A DNA stretch of 64,000 nucleotides from assembly GCA_028821605.1 (NCBI GenBank), contig JAPPFM010000049.1, positions 114,555 to 178,554 on the forward strand. The letters run 5' to 3'. The notes under the pieces were generated by a model that ran no database searches, had not been told where the DNA came from, and worked only from the letters and a program-made list of their open reading frames with translations. Below, in pieces: positions 34,309 to 42,632 of the stretch. Position numbers and translations under genes: made by a program. The number at the start of each line of letters is the position of its first letter. The first letter of the stretch is position 1. This stretch comes from Candidatus Poribacteria bacterium. GTDB taxonomy: Bacteria; Poribacteria; WGA-4E; WGA-3G.

Positions 34309-34650
34309 ATGAGTCAACCTAAGATTATCGCTTATATGAAGCCTGTCTGTGGGTGGAGCAATGGTGTCCGTGCCATCTTCGCCAAATACGGTTTGGAATA
34401 TGAAGATAGAGACATTATTAACAACGCAGACAACTATCGTGAAATGGTTCAGAAGACGCGGCAGCCGTATCAGCCGTGCGTCCAGATCGACGACATAATG
34501 CTTGCTGATGTCAGCGGCGATGAAGTGGAACACTATTTGGTTTCGGAAGGGATTGTCAAATCCAGCGATGCTGAAACCGATGTTCCAACGGATCAGGCGT
34601 GTGAGGACCATGGTCCGTCTGCTGTCAATATTGGTTTTCCCAGTCGATAA
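34309..34650 (+). CDS. Monothiol glutaredoxin-like protein
   Basis: 113 residues, ATG preceded by AAAGGAGC. Thioredoxin fold with active site CGWS (a CxxS monothiol site like Grx4), which in relatives binds and carries Fe-S clusters; position in the suf set fits that role. The usual TVPQVF cis-proline region reads QPYQPCVQIDD, keeping a Pro but in a different context with a Cys next to it. The acidic, CEDHG-containing C-terminus is an extension. Confidence 0.85.
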   Translation: MSQPKIIAYMKPVCGWSNGVRAIFAKYGLEYEDRDIINNADNYREMVQKTRQPYQPCVQIDDIMLADVSGDEVEHYLVSEGIVKSSDAETDVPTDQACEDHGPSAVNIGFPSR

Positions 34651-34672
34651 TGTATTTAATGGGTCTCCGATG

Positions 34673-34700
34673 GTAGGCACGCTCATCTGAGCGTGCTTAC
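34673..34700. repeat. GC-rich hairpin between glutaredoxin gene and sufS
   Basis: GTAGGCACGCTCA / TGAGCGTGCTTAC with one mismatch and a two-base loop. Similar to the hairpin overlapping 13177-13193. Confidence 0.75.
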
Positions 34701-34736
34701 CTGCAATTGAGACGCTCACATAGGCTTATAAACACA

Positions 34737-35984
34737 ATGCACACCGCGCACTTTCGTCCTCTTGATGTGGAGAGCATCCGCAAAGATTTTCCGATCTTCG
34801 CGACAGAACCGCCTTTGGCTTTCCTTGATAATGCCGCGTCAACGCAGACACCACGTCCGGTCGTTGAGGCGATGGATGCCTATTACGATACCTATCGTTC
34901 CAATATCCATCGTGGTATCTATCGCATCTCAGAAGAGGCAACAGAACAATATGAACGCGCACGCGAGAAGGTCGCAGAACTGATTAACGCGCCTCGCTCG
35001 CGCCAAATCATCTTCACGCGGAACACAACGGAATCGATTAACCTCATCGCTTATAGTTGGGGAACTGAAAATATCCGAGAAGGCGATGAAATCGTCCTCA
35101 CTGTCATGGAACACCATAGCAATTTGGTGCCTTGGCAGTTACTTGCACAGCGCACAGGTGCTGTACTCCGGTTCCTTGAAATAACCGATGAAGGGCTGCT
35201 TGACTTCACGCAGCTCCAAGATGTCCTTACCGAAAAGACGAAACTTGTCGCTATGGGGCACGTTTCTAATGTACTTGGGACCATCAATCCGATCCAGTCT
35301 GTTATTGAAGCAGCGCACGCTGTTGGCGCAAAAATCGTCGTTGATGCAGCGCAATCGGTTCCACATTTTCCGGTTGATGTTCAACAACTTGACTGCGATT
35401 TTCTCGCATTTTCAGGGCATAAAATGTGTGGACCAACAGGTATCGGCGTGTTATACGGGAAATTAGAGCTCCTTGAAGAGATGCCACCCTTCCTCGGCGG
35501 TGGTTCGATGATTCGGAGCGTTGAGCGTGATGTATCGAGTTATGCAGAACTTCCTGCTAAATTTGAGGCAGGGACCCCAAGCATCGCTGAAGCGATCGGG
35601 CTTGGACACGCCGTGGACTACATTACAAAAGCAAATTTGGCAGCACTTCACGTTCACGAACAAGAACTCCTAAAATACGCACATAATCGCTTACAAGAAA
35701 TCGAAGGCATCACGCTCTATGGACCCTCTGCACCGCATCAGAAAGCAGGCGTTATCTCCTTTGATATGGACGGCATCCATCCGCATGATATCGCTGGCAT
35801 TTTAGATACGCACGGTGTTGCTATCCGTGCAGGACACCACTGCGCCCAACCCCTCATGAAGCGGTTGGACGTTATCGCCACCGTCCGTGCCAGTTTTTAT
35901 CTTTACAACACAATTGAGGACGTGGATCGCTTATATGAAGGGCTGTGCAGAACACAAAAACTTATGACTCGGAGAAGAAAATGA
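34737..35984 (+). CDS. sufS: SufS cysteine desulfurase
   Basis: 415 residues from the ATG at 34737; the TTG at 34707 would add ten unconserved residues. PLP enzyme that takes sulfur from cysteine for cluster assembly. NAASTQTPRPVVEAMDAYY start, ITFTRNTTE-type loop, PLP-binding Lys in FLAFSGHKMCGPTGIG, and persulfide Cys in RAGHHCAQPLM. Length fits SufS (group II). Its TGA overlaps the ATG of sufU (ATGA), typical of a SufS-SufU pair. Confidence 0.95.
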   Translation: MHTAHFRPLDVESIRKDFPIFATEPPLAFLDNAASTQTPRPVVEAMDAYYDTYRSNIHRGIYRISEEATEQYERAREKVAELINAPRSRQIIFTRNTTESINLIAYSWGTENIREGDEIVLTVMEHHSNLVPWQLLAQRTGAVLRFLEITDEGLLDFTQLQDVLTEKTKLVAMGHVSNVLGTINPIQSVIEAAHAVGAKIVVDAAQSVPHFPVDVQQLDCDFLAFSGHKMCGPTGIGVLYGKLELLEEMPPFLGGGSMIRSVERDVSSYAELPAKFEAGTPSIAEAIGLGHAVDYITKANLAALHVHEQELLKYAHNRLQEIEGITLYGPSAPHQKAGVISFDMDGIHPHDIAGILDTHGVAIRAGHHCAQPLMKRLDVIATVRASFYLYNTIEDVDRLYEGLCRTQKLMTRRRK

Positions 35985-36367
35985 ACATATATCAGGAAGA
36001 ACTGCTTGACCATTACGAGAACCCGAGCAACTACGGGACGTTACCGAATCCTGATATTTCGCATGAAGAAGACAATCCACTTTGTGGTGACCAGATTCGC
36101 ATTGACCTACTTGTTGAAGACGACACAATTACAGAGGTGCGTTTTTGTGGACACGGTTGTACGATTAGTCTGGCGGCTGCCTCTATGTTGACTGAGGAGA
36201 TTGAAGGCAAAAGCCTTGAGGAAGTCAAAAAACTCTCGCGAGACGACATTTTGGATATGATCGGCATTCCCTTGGGGCCTGTTCGTCTCAAATGTGCGTT
36301 ATTGGCTCTCAAAGTTCTCAAAGCCGGTGCCTACGGCATCACAAGTTGGCCCGGCGAGGAAGAGTAA
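35981..36367 (+). CDS. sufU: SufU sulfur-transfer protein
   Basis: 128 residues from ATG 35981 with GGAG seven bases upstream, overlapping sufS by four bases. NifU-N/IscU-like, with the three conserved cysteine sites NPLCGDQI, FCGHGCTISLAAAS and VRLKCALLALK. Accepts sulfur from SufS with zinc at its site. No C-terminal extensions. Start of the longer frame (35945) rejected because of the coupling. Confidence 0.93.
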   Translation: MNIYQEELLDHYENPSNYGTLPNPDISHEEDNPLCGDQIRIDLLVEDDTITEVRFCGHGCTISLAAASMLTEEIEGKSLEEVKKLSRDDILDMIGIPLGPVRLKCALLALKVLKAGAYGITSWPGEEE

Positions 36368-36386
36368 GAAATTTGGAAGGAACGTA

Positions 36387-36698
36387 ATGCCAGAATTCTA
36401 TAAAGTTGCGAAAGTGAGTGAAGTACCACCCGGCACGAAACACTTGGTTGAAGTGGATTTCGTCCCCGTGCTACTTTTCAATATTGAGGGTGAATTCTAC
36501 GCAATGGAGGATGTCTGCACGCATGATGGCGGTCCCTTGGCTGAAGGTTGGCTCAATGGGGACGAGATAGAATGCCCACGGCACGGTGCACGTTTTTGCG
36601 TCAGAACCGGAGAGCCGCTCTGTATGCCCGCTGTCGAATCCATTGAATGCTACACCGTCAAAATTGAGGATGATGACATCCTTGTCAGTGTTGACTGA
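36387..36698 (+). CDS. Rieske-type 2Fe-2S protein
   Basis: 103 residues, ATG with AAGGAACG upstream. The Rieske signature CTHDGGPL ... CPRHGARF (C-x-H, C-x2-H ligands) makes it a small soluble ferredoxin-like protein, as in ferredoxin subunits of non-heme oxygenases. Frequently found inside suf sets; it may deliver electrons or be a cluster client. No oxygenase alpha subunit nearby. Confidence 0.9.
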   Translation: MPEFYKVAKVSEVPPGTKHLVEVDFVPVLLFNIEGEFYAMEDVCTHDGGPLAEGWLNGDEIECPRHGARFCVRTGEPLCMPAVESIECYTVKIEDDDILVSVD

Positions 36699-36729
36699 TG
36701 CGTTATCTGTCTTACAGGAGGAAATCAGA

Positions 36730-37029
36730 ATGGTAACAGAAAAATCTGTATTAGAATCTATTAAAGAAATTATTGACCCGGAAATCGGCATCAACATCGT
36801 TGATATGGGACTTATCTACGGCGTGGATATCAATGACACGACTGTGGATATTACGATGACCTTAACAAGTCCAGGGTGTCCTGCTGGTGGACAGATTGTG
36901 AACGGCACACAGCACGTTACACAGCAACTCGACGGGGTTGACGAAGTCAATGTTAATGTCGTCTGGAACCCGCGTTGGACCCCCGAAATGATGACTGAAG
37001 ACGCAAGGGACGAACTCGGTATCTTTTAA
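36730..37029 (+). CDS. sufT: SufT/MIP18 (DUF59) Fe-S assembly factor
   Basis: 99 residues with AGGAGG about seven bases upstream. DUF59/MIP18 marks: EIIDPEIGINIVDMGLIYGV, TMTLTSPGCPAGGQI, and VVWNPRWTPEMMTEDARDEL near the end. Family members help mature Fe-S proteins. Follows the Rieske gene by 31 bases; reads naturally as part of the suf operon. Confidence 0.9.
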   Translation: MVTEKSVLESIKEIIDPEIGINIVDMGLIYGVDINDTTVDITMTLTSPGCPAGGQIVNGTQHVTQQLDGVDEVNVNVVWNPRWTPEMMTEDARDELGIF

Positions 37030-37090
37030 GTAGGTTATCAGCCAATCTCCAATAGATGTGCTTTGTAGATACACACATAAGGAGAATATT

Positions 37091-37477
37091 ATGTCAAAAA
37101 AAACGTTTACTTTCACTGAATGTCTGATCGTGATAGCATCCGTCGGTTATCGACAGTCCATTAACCGTGAACAGACAGATCAGGCACCAGCAGAGAAAAA
37201 AGTAAGTGAGTTTGGACCGCCTCGCAACGAAAAAGGGAGCGATTCTATAAAACGTCTGGACTATACGTTAGAGGACCTATTGGCACAAATGTGGGAGGAT
37301 GACACGGATAGCAATAAAGCAAAAGCTGCACCATTTGGTCCCCCGCGAGCGGAAAAAGGGAGTTATCCGCTGAAACATCCTGACTATACACTGAAAGATC
37401 TACTAGATCAGATGAAAGAAAGCAGCTCACATGATGAGATAGACACTGACCCGCCGGTCGGTAATGAGGTATGGTAG
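37091..37477 (+). CDS. MazE-type antitoxin with duplicated toxin-binding tail
   Basis: 128 residues, AAGGAG seven bases before the ATG. The C-terminal DYTLKDLLDQMKES, then HDEIDTDPPVGNEVW, matches the toxin-binding tail of MazE/PemI antitoxins. A second copy lies before it: FGPPRNEKGS...DYTLEDLLAQM, paralleled by FGPPRAEKGS...DYTLKDLLDQM (units about residues 40-75 and 84-115). The N-terminus (MSKKTFTFTECLIVIASVGY) shows no AbrB DNA-binding pattern. Overlaps the mazF start by seven bases. Predicted to bind and neutralise the following MazF; whether it also represses is unclear. Confidence 0.75.
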   Translation: MSKKTFTFTECLIVIASVGYRQSINREQTDQAPAEKKVSEFGPPRNEKGSDSIKRLDYTLEDLLAQMWEDDTDSNKAKAAPFGPPRAEKGSYPLKHPDYTLKDLLDQMKESSSHDEIDTDPPVGNEVW

Positions 37478-37827
37478 GATTAACAAACGTTCCACTACGC
37501 GGAGATGTGGTGTGGATTGGCTTCAATCCTCAAGCTGGACATGAACAAGCCGGTCGTCGTCCTGCTGTTGTTTTAACTACCAAAGATTTTAACGATAAAA
37601 CCAGTTTGGTTGTTCTTTGTCCAATTACACGGAGCAGCGCGAGAGAACAAAGAAATCCATTTGCAATTGCGATTCCTGAAGGGCTAGAAGTAGACGGGGC
37701 TATTCTCACAGATCAGATCCGAACGATGGATTGGCGAGCGAGGAAAGCAGAGTTTATCTGTTCCGTACCTACAGAAACAGTCGATGCAGTTTTAGAGAGA
37801 ATTGGGGTACTCTTGAAAATACTGTAA
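37471..37827 (+). CDS. mazF: MazF-family mRNA interferase toxin
   Basis: 118 residues. Full MazF pattern: VPLRGDVVWIGFNPQAGHEQ, AGRRPAVVLT, CPITRSS, GAILTDQIRTMDWRARKAEF. These proteins cut mRNA at short sequences. Start ATG lies inside the antitoxin's last codons (overlap seven bases), so the pair is coupled. The pair sits between the SufT-like gene and the DUF971 gene. Confidence 0.95.
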   Translation: MVGLTNVPLRGDVVWIGFNPQAGHEQAGRRPAVVLTTKDFNDKTSLVVLCPITRSSAREQRNPFAIAIPEGLEVDGAILTDQIRTMDWRARKAEFICSVPTETVDAVLERIGVLLKIL

Positions 37828-37832
37828 GTAAC

Positions 37833-38225
37833 ATGATTCCACAGAGAAAAAGTCCAAAACTCCTTAAGAAGCACCCGAAAGTTTTCCAAGTAGAATGGAA
37901 AGACGGGCACGTCAGTTGGTATCCATACACCTATCTCCGACAAATGTGTCCGTGTGCCGAGTGCGCCATCATTCGGCATAAAGGTCAGGATGTCCATTCT
38001 CTTTTTGCGCCGCAAGGCGACGGAGATGTAACACTGATTGAGGTTTCGGACGATATTCAACCCCTTGATGTCCAGTTAGTTGGTCGTTACGCGCTCCAAT
38101 TCAGTTGGAATGATGGACACGCTACTGGCATCTATCCATTTGAAGTCCTGCGTGAGACGTGTCCCTGTCCAGAATGCGCGCCCCTTGATGAAAAGTCACC
38201 TATTCAAACTGAGGAAAACAACTAA
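37833..38225 (+). CDS. DUF971 domain protein
   Basis: 130 residues from ATG 37833, six bases after the toxin stop; the longer upstream frame overlaps mazF and is rejected. DUF971 pattern, with two related Cys sites: WKDGHVSWYPYTYLRQMCPC and AECA, then SWNDGHATGIYPFEVLRETC and PCPECA. This domain is often next to Fe-S assembly genes and may bind a metal or cluster through these cysteines. Confidence 0.85.
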   Translation: MIPQRKSPKLLKKHPKVFQVEWKDGHVSWYPYTYLRQMCPCAECAIIRHKGQDVHSLFAPQGDGDVTLIEVSDDIQPLDVQLVGRYALQFSWNDGHATGIYPFEVLRETCPCPECAPLDEKSPIQTEENN

Positions 38226-38228
38226 ACA

Positions 38229-38564
38229 ATGCAGACAACACCGTCACTTCCTGAAATCTCACCACAAGAATTGAAACAGAGACTCGACGCGAACGAATCT
38301 GTCTTATTGTTGGATGTCCGTGAACAGATCGAATACGACATCGTGCATCTTGAAGGTGCGCGGTTGATACCGCTCAACACGCTGCCGAACCACATAGACA
38401 GTCTTCCGCAGGACCAGGAAATTGTTGTTTACTGCCATCATGGACAACGTAGCCTCTATGCCACCGCCTACCTCCAGCAAAACGGGTTTACAGCCGCAAA
38501 GAACCTCATTGGCGGGATTGACCAGTGGGCGGCCGAAATCGATCCAACCCTACCGAGATATTAA
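38229..38564 (+). CDS. Rhodanese-like sulfurtransferase
   Basis: 111 residues, three bases after the DUF971 stop. Single rhodanese domain: LLLDVREQIEYDIVHLEGAR, active-site loop YCHHGQRS with the catalytic Cys, and LIGGIDQWAAEI at the end. Likely carries persulfide sulfur, in keeping with the suf context; last gene of the set. Confidence 0.92.
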   Translation: MQTTPSLPEISPQELKQRLDANESVLLLDVREQIEYDIVHLEGARLIPLNTLPNHIDSLPQDQEIVVYCHHGQRSLYATAYLQQNGFTAAKNLIGGIDQWAAEIDPTLPRY

Positions 38565-38593
38565 ATCGTCCTGAACAGCATAGGGGAAAAAGA

Positions 38594-38622
38594 TTGACTT
38601 TTGCCTAAAAATGCGGTATCAT
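38594..38622 (+). promoter_or_regulatory. Predicted sigma70-type promoter
   Basis: TTGACT, 17-base spacer, TATCAT, 35 bases before the Uma2 ATG. Confidence 0.55.
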
Positions 38623-38656
38623 GTTGCTAACATTACTTCTATTCAGGGGAATACGT

Positions 38657-39229
38657 ATGACATCTCTTCCGGCACAAACCCTCTTTACTCCTGAGGAGTA
38701 CATCACCCAAGAACGAAAGGCATTGCACAAAAGTGAATACCTCAACGGGCAGATATTTGCAATGTCTGGAGCAAGCCGCGCACATAGTCTTATCACAAGC
38801 AACATATCCAATAGACTTTATAATCAATTGATGGAATCAGATTGTGAAGTCCATTCGAGTGATATGCGCGTACAGCCGAGCCCAACCGCCTACTTCTATC
38901 CAGATGTTCTTGTTGCTTGTGGTGAACTGCGCTTTGCGGATGATGTCTTCGACACACTTCTGAATCCGATTGTTATCGTAGAGGTGCTTTCACCCTCCAC
39001 TGCAGCATACGACCGAGGCGAGAAATTTTCGCACTATAGGCAACTTACGTCGTTGCAGGACTATATCCTTGTTTCACAACACAAGTTCTGGGTTGAACAT
39101 CGTTGGCGGCAAGGTCGAGAGTGGGAACATACCGAATTTCGCGCACCTGAAGATGTCCTGCCGCTCACCTCAATCGGATGCAAGCTATCCTTGCATAATA
39201 TCTATAGGCGCGTTACTGTTGCTGATTAA
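38657..39229 (+). CDS. Uma2-family (DUF820) putative nuclease
   Basis: 190 residues from ATG 38657 with AGGGGAA upstream. Marks of the PD-(D/E)xK Uma2 family: FTPEEYITQERKALHKSEYL, NGQIFAMSGASRAHS, YFYPDVLVAC, IVIVEVLSPSTAAYDRGEKF, then HYRQLTSLQDYILVSQ. These proteins are common, often multicopy and of unknown cell role. Own promoter in front; next gene 13 bases after. Confidence 0.9.
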   Translation: MTSLPAQTLFTPEEYITQERKALHKSEYLNGQIFAMSGASRAHSLITSNISNRLYNQLMESDCEVHSSDMRVQPSPTAYFYPDVLVACGELRFADDVFDTLLNPIVIVEVLSPSTAAYDRGEKFSHYRQLTSLQDYILVSQHKFWVEHRWRQGREWEHTEFRAPEDVLPLTSIGCKLSLHNIYRRVTVAD

Positions 39230-39242
39230 GAGGAGGACACCC

Positions 39243-39419
39243 GTGATCGTCGAATTTGAAAACCGCTCTGGTGAAATAGAACAAGCCGAAATGGAAATTG
39301 ACGAGCCCTGTCCGATCTGTTGCGGAATGCTTTTCCCTGTTGTGGAATCGAAACCAGAAAGTGGATACCGCTGCAGTAGTTGTGGGCTTGTTTTCTCTCC
39401 TGTAGAAGAAGAAGAATAG
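39243..39419 (+). CDS. Small zinc-ribbon protein
   Basis: 58 residues, GTG start with AGGAGG six bases upstream. Two cysteine pairs, CPICC and CSSC (...GYRCSSCGLVF), typical of a zinc ribbon. Acidic ends. No family named. Follows the Uma2 gene and is probably cotranscribed. Confidence 0.75.
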   Translation: MIVEFENRSGEIEQAEMEIDEPCPICCGMLFPVVESKPESGYRCSSCGLVFSPVEEEE

Positions 39420-39445
39420 AGCAGGTTGTTCCTGAATCTAATCTG

Positions 39446-40534
39446 TTATTCAATTTCCCTGAAGTCTGGAACTTCCATCGGTGCGCCACCGTTCGCAATG
39501 GATTGCTCCGACACCAAACCCGGCACCGTAAAATCCATCGCCGTATAGACATCCAACGGTGGGTTTGTATCCGTGAGGATGCTATCGACAAAATCCCGTA
39601 CCTTGAAATACTCACCGAGGTCGCCAGCATTCTCAGCCTCAGCAGGCGGGTTTTTCCACCGTTCAGGCAGTAGATCTTCAAATTGGGAGAGCGGTCTCCA
39701 CTGTTCGGTCACTCCGAATTCACTCAGCCAGAGTTTCGGTGCCGCACCCAACCCCCGTGAACCCTCATAACACCCTTTTGTTCCCTGCAAACTGAAATAC
39801 GAATTCGCCGGTCGGTTCGAGAGCATATCAATCCGAATCTTAATAAGCCCACCACAATCTGTTTTGCAAAGCATCATCACGGTATCTTCCATCGCGTGTT
39901 CGGGATCGGTGTTAGTGCCAGTCCCAAGGCAACAAACACTCGCAACGCGCCCACCAAACCACTGCAGCACCGGTCCAAGACTATGTGTTGCGTAGTTACA
40001 CCGATTAATACCCACCTGCCAGTAGTAGCGCCATGTCGGATTACCCTCTGCATCGTGATGGAGCGACTTAATGTTGTGGAGATACTCACCTTCCCCGAAA
40101 TATACATCCCCGAACATGCCCGCCTCCACCATGCTGCGGATGAGCACGTTTGGCTTGGAGTAACACGTGTTTTCAGCCATTGTGTACTTCGCAGATGCCT
40201 TCCGAACCGCCCGAACTAAGTCGTAGCATTCCTCTAACTTGACGGCAGCGGTTACTTCGCTGATGACGTGTTTTCCGGCTTCTAACGCTTCGATCGACTG
40301 TGGCACGTGTAGATTCTCCGGTGTAGCAAGCACAACAAGATCCACTGCGTCCAGCATTGCTGTATAATCTGTAAACTGCTGTGGGATATCAAAGCGTTCT
40401 GAAACACTTTGAACCGTCTCTTCATTGATGTCACAGACTGCCGTCAGATCGGTTTCTGCTATTGCTTTAAAAGGTGCTACGTAAGAGCTGCCGCGGTGCG
40501 CTCCAACGATTCCGACTTTGAGTTGATTCGCCAT
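39446..40534 (-). CDS. Gfo/Idh/MocA family oxidoreductase
   Basis: 362 residues. Rossmann fold with LKVGIVGAHRGSSYVAPF, TAVCDIN, and the site VISEVTAAV where many members read EKP; the catalytic Lys is therefore not in its usual motif. C-terminal domain with the usual sheet and DFTVPGLVSEQSIANGG near the end. An NAD(P)-dependent sugar or polyol dehydrogenase is likely, with reduced confidence in activity. Stands alone, converging with the zinc-ribbon gene. Confidence 0.87.
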   Translation of the reverse strand: MANQLKVGIVGAHRGSSYVAPFKAIAETDLTAVCDINEETVQSVSERFDIPQQFTDYTAMLDAVDLVVLATPENLHVPQSIEALEAGKHVISEVTAAVKLEECYDLVRAVRKASAKYTMAENTCYSKPNVLIRSMVEAGMFGDVYFGEGEYLHNIKSLHHDAEGNPTWRYYWQVGINRCNYATHSLGPVLQWFGGRVASVCCLGTGTNTDPEHAMEDTVMMLCKTDCGGLIKIRIDMLSNRPANSYFSLQGTKGCYEGSRGLGAAPKLWLSEFGVTEQWRPLSQFEDLLPERWKNPPAEAENAGDLGEYFKVRDFVDSILTDTNPPLDVYTAMDFTVPGLVSEQSIANGGAPMEVPDFREIE

Positions 40535-40969
40535 TGTGTCCCTCCTCCGATTTTGCCCCGTCGAAACTTGCGATACAGAAATCTATTGTGATAGCATAGC
40601 ACATTGCGCGCAATTTATCAGCATAATTTCCTTGAAATGTGCAAGGTAATTTTTCACTTGAAGAATTTACTTTAAACGTGTTAAAATGCCATCATAGACC
40701 TTGATAAACGTCATAGGGCAAATTTATTGATGGTAAGACGTTCACATACACAATTAGGGTTTTGGGATTTACTGAAGTGGTGTAAGTTAACATCATCATT
40801 GTCAACCTGGGTACGCGCTTTTATATGTGGGAGAAGCATACTAAGAGTATAACCATAGAGATACTGACATCTTTTAGAAGTTTCTAAATGAATCCTCGCA
40901 AGTGGGGTGTCATGAAGAAATTCTGCTAGAGTAACTGTCTCACGATTATGAAATAGGAGTAATGCAGAC
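40535..40969. other. Intergenic region, AT-rich
   Basis: About 435 bases between divergent genes. A minus-strand open frame (40711-40995) is not convincing. TAGGAGT for the next gene lies at 40954-40960. No clear repeat. Confidence 0.5.
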
Positions 40970-41635
40970 GTGAACGAGGATCTTTTACAACTCATTATAG
41001 ATTATACTACTAAGGAACCTGCCGAAGTTAGCAACAGCCTACACGGCAAATCTAAACACAATCTGATCGCTATGCTTTTAGATCTTCTCACGAAGTATTT
41101 CAATGATCTAAATTCTTCTACTATGCGTGAGTTAGCTGTAGCTACGGTAGCTGGGTATCAATCTGACCGAGAAAAGCTAGGCTATAACGGCTTTCGACAA
41201 GATACCCTTACAGGAGCAGTCGAACACTGCGAAATCAAACCCCGTAATTACCGTACGAATTCCACAGCTAAGAATCCAACTAAACTAAATGGTGGTGGTA
41301 ACTTCACAGACTATACTTGGGCAAGGTTCCAAGAGCACCAAGAAGAATATCTCAATATGTTGGTTGCTGGTTTTGTTGATGGACTCCTCATTTATATATT
41401 CGAGTTTAGTTTCGACGAACCAAGTTTTACATCCCGATTGCAAAAACAACTTGAACGTCGATTTCCCAATGGTGATATTACCGGTCAGTACCTGCGAAGT
41501 GCAGAATTTTCATTTATCCACTACAAGGACGCAGAGAGCTTGGAAATAATTTATACCGCGCCCAGGCAAGAACTAATTAAGGCACAGCCATACATGACAA
41601 GAGCCCTATTCAAACATTTGGAGAAAACGGTCTAA
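40970..41635 (+). CDS. Putative Type II restriction endonuclease
   Basis: 221 residues; GTG start with TAGGAGT nine bases upstream. Its last base is shared with the ATG of the modification methyltransferase, the reason for the call. A PD-(D/E)xK-like site may be FRQDTLTGAVEHCEIKP (Asp, then ExK). Specificity and subtype unknown; the sequence is not close to a family I can name. Confidence 0.7.
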   Translation: MNEDLLQLIIDYTTKEPAEVSNSLHGKSKHNLIAMLLDLLTKYFNDLNSSTMRELAVATVAGYQSDREKLGYNGFRQDTLTGAVEHCEIKPRNYRTNSTAKNPTKLNGGGNFTDYTWARFQEHQEEYLNMLVAGFVDGLLIYIFEFSFDEPSFTSRLQKQLERRFPNGDITGQYLRSAEFSFIHYKDAESLEIIYTAPRQELIKAQPYMTRALFKHLEKTV

Positions 41636-42591
41636 TGAATATTACGAACCAACACTTTCTTAAAGACAGCACGCTGGAGACTAAAAAAATTACAGCGGAC
41701 ACGCTCGGCGAAGGTAAACTCATTGAAGGTGATATCCTCAATGTTCTGGATAAAATAGATGATAATGTCGTCAATGTCGGTGTGACTTCACCCCCCTATA
41801 ATAAGCAAGAAAAGCAAAAAGGCTGGCTCGTAAAAAATGTTGTCTACGATACCTACAAAGATGCCGTGCCGGAACCTGAGTATCAGCAGAACCAAATAAA
41901 TGTGCTGAATGAAATTTACCGTGTAACCGCGCCAGGGGGTTCGTTTTTTTATAATCATAAAGTCCGATGGGAGAGAGGCAACATGTACCATCCTATGGAC
42001 TGGTTGCGGAAAACAGAATGGACAGTCAAACAAGAAATCATCTGGGACAGGGTCATCGCAGCAAACATTCGAGGCTGGCGGTTTTGGCAAGTAGAGGAAC
42101 GCATTTATTGGCTGTATAAACCCATTGGGAATTACTTAATTGGTAAAGAATTGAAATCCAGCGATGCGAAGTTGACATCTATCTGGCGCGGTGCACCTGA
42201 GGATGGCAGAAAGAATCCGCATCCGGCACCTTTTCCCCTCTGGTTGCCAGCCCGTGTGATTATATCCATCTTGGGAACAGAAACACAAGGCATTGTCCTG
42301 GACCCTTACGTTGGTAGTGGCACGACTGCTGTTGCAGCAAAACTTCTGGGACATAAATACATCGGGATTGACAGAAGCGAGGCTTATGTGGAAATGGCGT
42401 GTAACAGATTGGAGAAGGCCCCTAATGAAATACCTAAAATCCAGGAGGAGATCGCGCTGCATAACGTGGAGACAACTGCTCAGGAACGTAGAGTACAGGG
42501 CAAAAATATGGGGAAATATCGTCCTACAAATGACGAAAAAGACAACAGACAAGAAACTCTTTTTGAGGGTGCTAACGACGGTGAATTATAA
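41635..42591 (+). CDS. DNA methyltransferase of a Type II R-M pair (m4C/m6A, beta class)
   Basis: 318 residues. Catalytic motif IV TSPPYN near residue 52 and the SAM motif VLDPYVGSGTTAVAAKLLGH towards the end (order IV then I = beta class). SPPY favours cytosine-N4 or adenine-N6 methylation. ATG overlaps the endonuclease stop by one base. It protects host sites against the endonuclease upstream. Confidence 0.93.
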   Translation: MNITNQHFLKDSTLETKKITADTLGEGKLIEGDILNVLDKIDDNVVNVGVTSPPYNKQEKQKGWLVKNVVYDTYKDAVPEPEYQQNQINVLNEIYRVTAPGGSFFYNHKVRWERGNMYHPMDWLRKTEWTVKQEIIWDRVIAANIRGWRFWQVEERIYWLYKPIGNYLIGKELKSSDAKLTSIWRGAPEDGRKNPHPAPFPLWLPARVIISILGTETQGIVLDPYVGSGTTAVAAKLLGHKYIGIDRSEAYVEMACNRLEKAPNEIPKIQEEIALHNVETTAQERRVQGKNMGKYRPTNDEKDNRQETLFEGANDGEL

Positions 42592-42632
42592 AAATAAACG
42601 GACATCTCAAAGATGCTCTATGAAATTAGGCA

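Noticed and set aside
35945..35980. Upstream start for SufU
   Set aside because: Adds unconserved residues inside sufS; the ATGA overlap and GGAG support the ATG at 35981.
40711..40995. Minus-strand open frame of 94 codons upstream of the R-M pair
   Set aside because: It overlaps the endonuclease start and its ribosome-binding site and has no recognisable motif.
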